A stretch of 64,000 nt of DNA, taken from Paralichthys olivaceus (taxonomy: Eukaryota > Chordata > Actinopteri > Pleuronectiformes > Paralichthyidae). The stretch lies in the NCBI RefSeq assembly GCF_024713975.1, contig NC_091098.1, forward strand, positions 27,239,316 to 27,303,315, written 5' to 3'. Below are positions 1 through 10,552 of this stretch, in pieces (within the stretch, counting starts at the first letter, position 1; every line of letters begins with the position of its first letter). Under the pieces are notes generated by a model that was not told the DNA's origin, did not search any database, and was given only the letters and a program-made list of their open reading frames with translations. Position numbers and translations under genes: made by a program.

Positions 1-1505
1 GGTAATGACGTCGTCCATGGTAGAAAACCTCAGCTGTTTCGACCGAGCGGCTCCCACAGCACAGTGAACGCCCTCCGAGATCACAGCGTCACACTCGAGT
101 GTATCCCCAAAGGCCTGTAAGTGTGCGTTCTCTCTTATCACCCAGCAAAGCCAACATTTCAGAATCAACACAACAAGGTGGGATCAGAAACACAAGCCTG
201 ATGAAATAAGAGTTCTGAACTCCGAACAAAGAGACGTGGATCTGAATAACTAAATGCAGGTTGTTCTTTCAAGTGTCCTTCGTGGTTTAAAACAGCTTCT
301 TCAGTCGTCATTTCATCCGTCCTCTGTTTCATTCCTGGTTTGTGTTTGCACTTGAATCCTCTCTTCCCCTGAGACTTCCGTCCCCGTGGTGATAAATGGA
401 GCGTCATGATCATTTCTCCTTAATGATGCAACAAGTAACAAGATGATCTGTGTCCGTTCAGCTCGGATTTCCTCCACACCGCTCGTTCACCCTCTGTTAT
501 CAATCACATCTTGTCTGTTTCCTTACCTCTGTCCGTTCATCCGTCCGCCTGCAGGCCCACTCCACGCGTGGAATGGAAGAAGAAGGACGGCAGCCTGGAC
601 GAGACCAGCGGCGTCGTGGAGAACTCTGACCGCTGGCTCACCTTCAACAGCATCATGCAAACCGACGACGGAGAATACGAGTGTCGAGCCTTCAACATCC
701 ACGGCTCCACCACACACTCGTTCACCGTCACTGTGGAAGGTAGGAGACGTGTTATTTATCTTTGCTCTTTATTCCAGAGTGTGGTCTTTCAGTTTGAGAG
801 CAGCATGTATTGATTTAACATTCAGATTCCCTTCGCTTGCACTCAAACAGCCCCTGCTTGTGCTCAAACTGTGATATTCTGATGCTGGACAGATTTCCTG
901 CTCTTCAGCTTCAGCTCTAGAAGAGTGACACATGCAGTCGTGCCTTTAGGGAATTTTGATCCAAAAGCAGAGGAGAAATCCGAGAGCAGACGTTTCCCGC
1001 TTGTACAGAAGCAGCTGGAGTTGAAGAGCTGAAGCTGCAGAGCAGGAAATACGAGGGCAAGCAACAAAACATCTGAGTGCAAGCTATTTATTCCACAGTC
1101 TAAGATTCTTTCACAAGAGAAAGTACTAGTATTATAACTGTGTTGTGAGTACAATCATGAATTGTGACTGTTTTCAGGATGCAGCTGTTAAAGTGTTAAT
1201 TCAACTCTCGTCTCCGTAGCGGCTCCTTATTGGGTGAAGGAGCCTCAGAGCCTGCTGTACGCTCCGGGTGAGACTGTGCGACTGGATTGTCAGGCCGAAG
1301 GAATCCCGACCCCGACTATCACCTGGAGCATCAACGGTCAGCCAATCACAGGTACAGAGTTATTTCTTCAGACTCCTCCCTTCTTTTAGTCCGCATGGTA
1401 AATCTCAAGACAAATGAAGGAAGGAAACGAACAAGATCAAATGGAACAAAGTAGGATAGAAAGGAAGGAAGGAAAAAGTGAGGGAGGAGATTAAAGAGAT
1501 GAAGA

Positions 1506-1561
<56 letters not shown>

Positions 1562-2126
1562 ACAGGCTGTAACAGCTGCCTCTCCTCCCGTTTGTCTGCA
1601 GCTTCTTGAATCAACATTTCTTTGTTTTCAGCTGGTGGAAGTTTCTGTTTGACAAACTCTGGTCAGTTTTTAACCTCTTCACCTCCTCTGTCCCTCCTCC
1701 TCTTCTTTCTCACCCTTCTTCTCACCCCCCCAACCCCCACCCCCCGGTGTGCAGACGTGGACGATGACCCTCGTCGAACTGTGTTCAGCGGCGTGTTGAT
1801 TCTGAGGGATGTTGAGTTTGGTGACACCGCCGTGTATCAGTGCGAGGCCTCCAACAAACATGGCACCATCCTCCTCAACACCTACATCTACGTCATTGGT
1901 CAGTACGAACACACACACACACACACACACACACAGGTCGAAGACACATCTGAAACATGTCCCGCCATCATCACACGTCTCACGGTCGTGTCCTCTGTGT
2001 CCCTCAGAGCTGCCTCCTCAGATCCTGTCGTCTGACGGAGTTGTGTACAGAGTCGCTGACGGCAAAGACGTTAAGATGCACTGTTTCTCCTTCGGTTCTC
2101 CACGACCACACATCACATGGTGAGAG

Positions 2127-2159
<33 letters not shown>

Positions 2160-2837
2160 GCTACAGTGAGCGGACGTCCTGCCTGAGATCAGGGAGCTTA
2201 GTGTGAACGCAGCAGCGCCCCCAGGTGGTCACAGTCTGCAGATCAGTGTCCTGTGCAGGAGCCGACCACACCCAGGAGCTTCAGCCTCAGGTTCTTCTGC
2301 AGAGAAGAAGATTCAAAGTCACAGACACTGAACACGTGTTCATACATGGAATAATGAATCACGAGTCAGGCTGCAGGGAGATTGAACTTGAAACCTGATT
2401 TACACTAAAGATCTTCAGTGATTCTGCAACAGACTGTGAATAAATGTGATGACAGCTCCCAAGAGTGAAGCCAAAAGGTCTGGATCGCCCCCTGGTGGCT
2501 GGCTGCAGCATAGCTCATAAACTCCACCTCCTCTATGTTGAAACATTAACGTCTGATACATAAATCCAAATGTGTGGTTTTCTTAAAAAACGTTGGCGTC
2601 AGGTGGGAGGGGCATCATGACGTCTCTAACAGGTTAAACCTCTGACTCACAGTGAAGTGTGATTTTTACAGGCCTCATATATTATGTTGATGTCGATCGT
2701 CTCTCATCATTTATTCATCTTCTGTCTATTATCTCCACCGATGAACCGGAAAACACACGTCTATGGACTGAGACCGTTCACTGCCGCTGCTGTGGTTTTC
2801 ATTTCTGCTCATCTTCTGTAATGACGCCTCTGACCCG

Positions 2838-2883
<46 letters not shown>

Positions 2884-4068
2884 CTCTGCAGGGAGGGTGA
2901 AGGCACACTTCCTCTGCTGTCTGACCCTCGGGTCTCCCTGCTGACCAACGGCACCATGGAGCTGTCCGGCGTCGGTCACGACGACAGTGGAACGTACACG
3001 TGCTCCGTCAAACACACCAACATCTCCATCACTGCACACGTGGAAGTTTTCAGTGAGTCACCGACAAGAAAGAAAAGAAAGAGCAGACGTTTATCTGGTC
3101 AGGTCGAAAAAAATACATCCACCAATAAACCAGGGTTCAACACCTGAGGAGAAAAAAGAGTTTCAGACAAGTTCCATTCAAAACTTTTTAAAGAGCATAA
3201 TGAATGAAATGTAGAATCTGTGATATGAAGGAGTTTTAGAGTCAGAATCACTGACACTTGGTGAGTAGAGAATAAAAGCTCTCTGACCTCTCAGACTACA
3301 GACACAGTATCAGAGACTTTCAGTGGACTGAGTGTTTACATCTGTGTCACTGACAGAACTACAACACCGACACCACAGACTTTACATGACGCCAAAACAA
3401 AAAGGGATTTTAAAGAACAGTCTTAAAACGAACCTCAACATATTTAAGACCTGGTTCAAGAACAGCTCACAGATTTATTCTGAAACTCAGATGATTGAAT
3501 TTGAGACTTTTTTACAAAATAAAACCGTGGCCCTGGTTCTTCCTGTTTCCCATCAGATCGCACGGTGATTCTGACGAGTCCGCAGGACGTCCGTGTTCTC
3601 CGAGGAACCAGCGCTCTGCTCGACTGTCGCTTCTACCGGGACCCTCAGCTGCTCAACTACCAGATCGTCTGGAAGAAAGACGGACAGAAACTACAGGAGA
3701 CGTCAGAGAGCGACAAGTAAACACACACACACACACAAAGTTCAAGCACCTCACTTCAACTCGTGACCCCAGGGGGCCCCCTGGTGGTGAAACTAACCCA
3801 CCGACTCTAGACAAAGATGGACGATGTGACGAATCCTTCAAGTGAAGCCAAAGCTGCAGAATACGTCACTAACCCGACTCCTCCATGTTAGCAGATGGGA
3901 CATGGACCGAACTAAAAAATTAAATAAATGACCCAGAGAACAAAGAAGGGATGAGGAGGGAGGAAGAAAAGAAATAAGAGAATCATTCATTTCACTATAA
4001 ATAAAATGTATTCCAGAGTCTGACTTATTGTTGACCTACAAATACAAATATACACAATTAATTGGATA

Positions 4069-4111
<43 letters not shown>

Positions 4112-7100
4112 GTACACTTTCTTCAATAATGGAACGTTCAAAGTGACGGACGTCCAATCAGAAGACACGGCGCAATATTCATGTGAAGTCATCACTGACC
4201 TGGACAACGTGCAAGCCAACGGCTCCATCACCGTCGTGGGTGCGTTGCCGTGTGTTACGCTGTGTGTGTGTGTGTGTGACGTTGTGTGTAGCAGGTGTGA
4301 CTGTTTGACGTTCAACACTAACAGTTTTCTGATCGGACCCTCAGCACCACCCGATCCCCCCAAAGACCTGTCTCTGTCCGACGTGGAGGACCACAGCATC
4401 ACACTCAGCTGGATCCCGGGACAGTCACACAACAGCCCCATCATAGGTGTGTAACACACGAGTTCACACATACACAGGGACACACTCTTTTTCAAGATGG
4501 GGGTGAGGGTCAGGGGTGAGGGTCAGGGGTGAGGTCACGTGTGTTGTTCCCTCAGAGTTCATGGTGCAGTTCCGGGAGGAGCAGCACAAGGAGGAGGGGA
4601 AGTGGGAGTGGGTGGAGTGGAAGAGGGTACCGGCAGACTTCAACCACCTGCAGCTGACGCTCTACCCCTACTGCACCTACCGCTTCCGGGTCATCGCCAT
4701 CAACGAGATCGGCCACAGCCACCCCAGCAAGGCCTCGGATAAGCACAGCACGTCACCTGCTGGTGAGTCAGACACACGACGGTCCAGCTGGTTATATATA
4801 CACGTCGTTTTAAAAACAACAGCAACACTAATAATGAGTGAAATCAAGTTCCTGAGTTCAAATCATTTCAATATTACATAACAACAGGCCTAATAAATAC
4901 TGGGACTTATAAGTAAGGGTAACTTATTTTGAGTTTTTGGAGAGAGCCAGGCTAACTGTTTCCCCCTGTCTCCAGTCTTTGTGCTAAGCTAAGCTAACTG
5001 GCTGTGCGAGAGGTGTGAGAAATGAAGCGTTACTGTCAAACTGTCTTTGTTACAACTTGTTTTGAAAGGTGCTGTTCTTATCTCCTCCTCCAGTTCCTGC
5101 CACTAACCCCGACGGTGTCCGCAGTGACTCCACAGACCCAAAGACTCTGATCATCACATGGAATGTAAGTCGTCCTTTCATATATATTTATGTTCTGAAG
5201 TATTTACGGGAAAAATAAAATCATCAGACCTGCGTAGGTCTATGAAAACAACATTGAGACTTTTGTACTTTACTTGAAGATTCCTGTTTGACTCGGATAC
5301 TTTAGTCCACCACAGAAATAAACTACATTTAAAACCTTAGTTACTTTATCTAACCAACGAGACAAAACCCAGCTGAGCAGTAAGAACGTCTGTTTCCAAA
5401 GAAAAATCGATGCTTGTTCGTTGTTGCTGAATGTCCTAAAACGATCCGATGATATAATCTATACATCACAACATGAAAAGGTTTGTTCTGGAGTAATTTG
5501 TGAGTATATTTGTACATCGTTGGATTATTACTTTTACTAAAGTATCCAAACACGTTCTCCACCTCTTCCTCTGCTCTGCAGGAGATGGACAAGCATCTAC
5601 ACAACGGCCAGGACTTCCAGTACAAGGTGTCGTGGCGGGAGGCCGGGGGAAAGAGCGTGCACTGGAACCACAGCTACGTCAGGTCTCCACCGTTCTTGGT
5701 GAACGACACAGGAACGTACGCACCGTTCGAGATCAAAGTCCAGGCCGTCAACTCGCTCGGAGAAGGACCACCACCGGAACCAGAGATCGGACACTCCGGA
5801 GAGGACAGTACGTCTCACGAGATACATGAAGTTGTTGCTGCTGCAGCTTTGATTCACATGTGATGAATGTTTTTTATTCCTCCTGGAAACTTGATGCCTC
5901 CTCTTCCTCTCACTCTTCCTCTCAGAACCTCAGGAGGCGCCGACCGGAGTGGAGACAACGGTGATGAACAGCACCGTCAGAGTCAAGTGGAGCGAAGCAC
6001 AGAGCGTCCGAGGGCTGCTGCTGGGATACAAGGTACCAGTCACTGAAGCTCGCTGGTTCAGTTACAGCTCTACTGAGTAAAGTTAAGTTTGTTGGGACCA
6101 TTCATTTAAACCTCACTTTTTTAAACTCTGCAGCTTTGTCTGTCTTTGAGTGGTTTCTTTTTTAATTACCCAAATAATAAATCACATGTTCACACTGACC
6201 CCCAGCCCGTCCTCAGATTACAACACGCCACCTGCTGGTGAGGGACAGACAGGACACTGAAGCCGTCACAATTCATTCTATTTCTCTTAGCGAAACTTTT
6301 TTAATCCTGAGTTTGATGAGAAGATGGAAGAATGTGATGCTACAGTTTTGAGCTTCACTGGTTTTTACCCCGGAGCTTTTGTTCAGATTTGATTAGTTGA
6401 TTATAAATCGATTTTTCTTTTTCTTATGATTCAAAATGAAATAAAAGCATCAAACATCAACATTTACTTTCATTTGAATTTTAAAAAACCTGGTTAATCG
6501 TGATAAATTCCAACAGTGATGCATCAAACCACATGAATTCAGTTTTGTTTCCTCCCTCTCCGTCAGATCTACATCAGGAGGTTGGGCCCCCAGGTTGGGC
6601 GGGGCCGGAGGTCTCTGGGGAAACCGCACCACGGAGACGAAAGAGGGGAGAGGCCGGACCGAGGGACGGAGAAAGACACAGCGAGCAGGGTGGTGGTCGT
6701 CCATGGCAGGACGACGTCAAAGGAAGTGACGGGGCTGCAGCTGTTCTCCTCGTACGAGCTGTCCGTCACAGCCTTCAACAGCAAAGGGGAGGGGCCCCAG
6801 TCGCTGCCTCACCGCTTCAGCACGCCAGAGGGAGGTGGGTCTCAGCACTGACGTTAAAACTTCACACAACAAACACAAAGACTAAAGTAAAGATGGACGA
6901 CATGACGGCCCCTAAAAGTGAAGCCAAAGTGTCATGATCTCCCCCTGGTGGCTGGCTGCGGTACAGGTCATGAACCCAGCCTCCTCCATGTAAATGTTTG
7001 GCAAAGATGGTTTCTGTCATTTCAGGTCGTTCTTGTCGTTTGTTCAAGTGGTTCTGATCCGTTTGGTTTGAATCAGTGGTTTGACGTCATGATTGACAGC

Positions 7101-7174
7101 TGAGACCGACCCGTGATCGGTTGTGTATAGACCCACACGTCAGTCACATGTCGGACCTGTGTCACTAACCTATC

Positions 7175-7218
<44 letters not shown>

Positions 7219-8200
7219 AGCTCCGGGTCCTCCTGCATCACTGACGTTTAAGAGCCCGACAGAGAAATCACTGATTCTCTACTGGACGCCTCCGGTTGAA
7301 ATCAATGGGAACCTGCTGGGATACATGGTGCAGTACCAACAAGGTAACGTCTAAAAAATAAGAAATAAACACCTGTGTGGGGAGGAGCTAATGTTACTTT
7401 AACAAATATCAAGATGTAAAAAAATATTCTCACTTGAGAGAAATACAGAAGTGTTGTTACGGCCTTGTTTGACACCTCATCATCACTCATTCGTTCACAT
7501 ATGGAGGATGTTTCCTAGCTGCGGGGGGGGGGGGGGGGTTCAGCTCTTGTTGAAGAGTGAAGCTGAACTGAGATCAGTTCAAAACACTGAGAAATTATTA
7601 TCAACCAGAGTTTATCCCCAATGTTCAGCAGCGAACTTTAAAGCATGTGGGTTTGTCACTTGGCCTGTAGAGGTGGAGAGCGGAGACAGTCCGCTGCAGA
7701 TGGAGTTCATCAGTGATTCCAATGTGACTCACATCGTGTTGGACCCTCTGGATCCCAACAGCAGTTACTTCTTCAAAGTTATAGCCCGCACCGCCACCGG
7801 TGACGGCCCGGCCATCACCCTGAGAGGTGCCACCCTGCTCGACGGAGGTGACACTACATTTTTTGTGTAAATACAGTCAAGTGCTTTTATTACCGTTGTC
7901 TTTTCCTTTACGCTGATTGTTTTCCTTCTTCCTCCAGTTCCTCCATCGAACGTCACCATCGTCCAGGGCAACACATCGCTCAACCTGAGCTGGGTCCCTG
8001 GAGAGCGAGACAGGAACCACGGCTTCCACATCCGCTACCTCAGGAAGAGCGGTGGGTTCAACCACAGAGAGAAAAGACTGTAAATTATTCAACGAACACA
8101 AGCGACTGAAAACTCTTCTCATACTTCAGTCTACGTTTGTGACGAAACACCTCAACATCCACCTGAGAGAAGAAAACCAAAAACAACTTTACTAATCTGT

Positions 8201-8268
<68 letters not shown>

Positions 8269-8654
8269 GCAGCCGGGGGTGAGTGGGAGGAGTCAGAGTT
8301 AGTGAACTCCACGCAGGGTTTCTATTCGCTGTCAGGCCTCCAACCAGGAACTGAGTACCACCTCATGATCCTACATGGAAACGTCACTCAGTGGGAGGAC
8401 TTGTCGAGGACGATCGGACCAGGTGAGTGTTCTGCTCAGTGGAACCAGATGTTCCCTCAAACAGCAGAACCTGAAGGATCTTAACTTCACGTCCTGGTCT
8501 CGCTCCGTCTCTCAGTTCCTTCGGAGATGACCGGTGGGTTCGCCACTCAGGGCTGGTTGATCGGACTCATCAGCGCCATCGTGCTGCTCATCCTGATACT
8601 GCTCATCCTCTGCCTCATCAAACGCAGCAGGGGCGGGAAGTACGCAGGTAACCA

Positions 8655-8725
<71 letters not shown>

Positions 8726-10552
8726 TATTGTTGAGGGTTTGATGATGAGTTTTTTTTTTACAGTGAAGGACAAAGAAGACAAGGAGGTGGACTCTGAAGC
8801 TCGACCAATGAAAGATGAGACCTTCGGAGAATACAGGTGGGTTTAAAGACCATCACTGACTGAATATAAAGAATCACTGACTGTATATAAAGAATCACTG
8901 ACTGTATATAAAGACCATCACTGACTGTATATAAAGAATCACTGACTGTATATAAAGAATCACTGACTGTATATAAAGACACTGACTGTATATAAAGAAT
9001 CACTGACTGTATATAAAGACCATCACTGACTGTATATAAAGAATCACTGACTGTATATAAAGAATCACTGACTGTATATAAAGACACTGACTGTATATAA
9101 AGAATCACTGACTGTATATAAAGACCATCACTGACTGTATATAAAGACACTGACTGTATATAAAGACACTGACTGTATATAAAGAATCACTGACTGTATA
9201 TAAAGACACTGACTGTATATAAAGAATCACTGACTGTATATAAAGAATCACTGACTGTATATAAAGTCACTGACTGTATATAAGGACGATCACTGACTGT
9301 ATATAAAGAATCACTGACTGTATATAAAGAATCACTGACTGTATATAAAGTCACTGACTGTATATAAGGACGATCACTGACTGTATATAAAGAATCACTG
9401 ACTGTATATAAAGACGATCACTGACTGTATATAAAGACGATCACTGACTGTATATAAAGAATCACTGACTGTATATAAAGACGATCACTGACTGTATATA
9501 AAGAATCACTGACTGTATATAAAGAATCACTGACTGTATATAAAGACGATCACTGACTGTATATAAAGACACTGACTGTATATAAAGTCATTCCCAGCTC
9601 TCCTCCCGTTATATCTCTCTTGTCTTTCGTCCTCTAACGCTCGGCCTGCAGATCTCTGGAGAGGTGAGGACGTGAACAGACTTTTTGTTTTGCTCTTACA
9701 TGCATGTGTTGTGTCAGTGACTGTGTGTGTGTGTTAGTGTGTGTGTGTGTGTGTCTGTGTGTGTGTGTGTGTGTGTCATTAGATGTAGTGGATTGAGAAA
9801 GTTTTGTGTTTAGTTGTTATAACTTTCCTGGAAGAGAAGAACGGGATCTAACTACTTTGACTTCAGGAAGCAGGAGCTTCTTCTTACATTGAGTCTTTGG
9901 ATCACCACACCTCCTCCTCCTCCTCCTCCTCCTCCTCCTCCTGTTCAGAGTTCAAGAAACAAAATCTTGAATCTGAGGCACATTGTTTGTTTTCACCAGC
10001 TGAGGCTTCATTTGAAAACACAGCTGCTGCAGATACGTCCGAGATGTTTGGACACGATGACGCAGACGCTCACAACCTGCGGCTGATTGGGTCTTTTTGG
10101 ACGTAACCTGTGATTCAGGTCGATGAGCGTCCTACGAGACAAGTGTCTGTTGCTGCACACAGTTCATGAGAACGTCATGAACAGTGTGCAGCAACAGACA
10201 CTGACGGGTGGGGCCCGATGTTCCCTTTCTGACATTATAACAAGCAAACTTGGTTCAGCTGATCACGTACGGTTTGTGTTTGTCGTTTTTCAGCGATGGC
10301 GATGAGAAGCGCTCCGACAGCCAGCCGTCCATCTGCGGGGAAAGTAAGCTGGGCAGCGACGACTCTCTGGCCGAGTACGGAGACAGCGTGGACATCCAGT
10401 TCAACGAAGACGGCTCCTTCATTGGCCAGTACAGTGGCCGGGGGCCCGTTCCCCATGGAAACGAGAGCTCCGGTCCGGCCTCCCCCGTCACAGCTGCCCC
10501 GCCTCCCCCCATTGCTCCGTCCATGTCGAGCATCCTCAACCGGCCCAGCTAG
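1..10552 (+). CDS. l1cam: L1-family neural cell adhesion molecule (L1CAM), partial, 5' end outside window
   Basis: Axonal cell-surface adhesion receptor for neurite outgrowth and fasciculation that links to ankyrin. Exons: 1-116, 555-739, 1220-1351, 1755-1898, 2008-2119, 2892-3052, 3557-3716, 4112-4239, 4345-4446, 4556-4762, 5094-5164, 5582-5807, 5926-6032, 6567-6834, 7221-7343, 7671-7847, 7938-8051, 8273-8422, 8516-8647, 8764-8836, 9652-9663, 10294-10552. All junctions are GT-AG and the phases close, giving 1052 residues. Exon pairs encode Ig3, Ig4, Ig5 and Ig6, then five fibronectin III repeats, a TM helix (exon 8516-8647) and a cytoplasmic tail with [28 protein letters not shown] and the ankyrin site FIGQY. 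FN3 carries a basic RGRRS stretch, a possible protease site. No RGD is seen in Ig6. The tail ends in a proline-rich segment (APPPPIAPS, then SILNRPS), unlike mammalian L1. The RSLE motif and synteny with tafazzin and atp6ap1 favour L1CAM over NrCAM, neurofascin or CHL1. Which fish L1 paralogue it is cannot be told. Confidence 0.96.
2127..2155 (+). repeat. (AC)n just after an l1cam donor; partner (GT)n at 2841-2882
   Basis: The intron 2120-2891 carries about 14 AC units starting 7 nt after its donor and about 21 GT units ending 9 nt before its exon. In the transcript these two tracts are complementary. Confidence 0.95.
4071..4109 (+). repeat. (TG)n abutting an l1cam acceptor; partner (AC)n at 3721-3737
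   Basis: About 19 TG units run directly into the TAG acceptor at 4110-4111. The same intron (3717-4111) starts with about 8 AC units 4 nt after its donor. There is no normal polypyrimidine tract. Confidence 0.95.
4920..5012 (+). mobile_element. Fragment of a dispersed teleost repeat
   Basis: The stretch contains GTTTCCCCCTGTCTCCAGTC and GTGCTAAGCTAAGCTAACTG, a block I recognise as very common in percomorph introns. A diverged relative lies in the pfkfb1 3' region (about 21630-21870). A different common motif, GTTCAGTGTGTAGAATTTAG with CATCTAGTGGTG, is at 15672-15712. Confidence 0.6.
6878..7125 (+). mobile_element. Interspersed repeat copy (percomorph-type, about 250 bp)
   Basis: Recurring blocks are GATGGACGACATGAC, GTGAAGCCAAA, CCCCCTGGTGGCTGGCTGC, CATGTTAGCAGATGGGACA and CATGATTGACAGCTGAGAC. 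Related copies or fragments lie at 2453-2550, 3760-3905, 12615-12920, 16853-16905 and, on the minus strand, 56272-56345. Several independent copies show a dispersed, non-coding element. I cannot name the family. Confidence 0.75.
8203..8267 (+). repeat. (GT)n adjoining an l1cam acceptor
   Basis: About 32 GT units end a few bases before the ttgcag acceptor of the second FN5 exon. Other dinucleotide tracts in l1cam introns: 1508-1558 (GT), 1911-1935 (AC), 7180-7215 (GT, next to an acceptor), 8655-8722 (CA, next to a donor) and 9720-9777 (GT). A (CTC)n tract lies at 9908-9942 and a G-run near 7522. Confidence 0.95.
8847..9588 (+). repeat. Minisatellite in the l1cam intron before the RSLE microexon
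   Basis: About 35 imperfect tandem units built on ACTGACTGTATATAAAG with 3-8 nt variable linkers (aatc, accatc, acgatc, tc). It fills nearly all of the intron between the FGEY exon and the microexon. The core CTGACTGTATATAA also forms the slc25a20 intron 1 minisatellite. Confidence 0.95.
9652..9663 (+). CDS. l1cam: 12-nt neuronal RSLE microexon of l1cam
   Basis: The 12 bases lie between a ctgcag acceptor and a gtgagg donor. Joined to the AG ending the exon at 8836 and the C starting the exon at 10294, they read FGEY-RSLE-SDGDEK in frame. In mammals this microexon is included in neurons and creates the YRSL endocytic signal bound by AP-2. Skipping also keeps the frame. It is already counted in the l1cam exon list. 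Confidence 0.95.
10142..10202 (+). other. Near-perfect hairpin in the last l1cam intron
   Basis: The arms 10143-10169 and 10175-10201 are reverse complements over 27 bp with one mismatch, extended by one A-T pair (10142/10202). The loop is only 5 nt (10170-10174). It lies about 480 nt downstream of the RSLE microexon and about 90 nt upstream of the terminal coding exon. It could shape splicing of that intron or be a young inverted duplication. Function is unknown. Confidence 0.85.
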
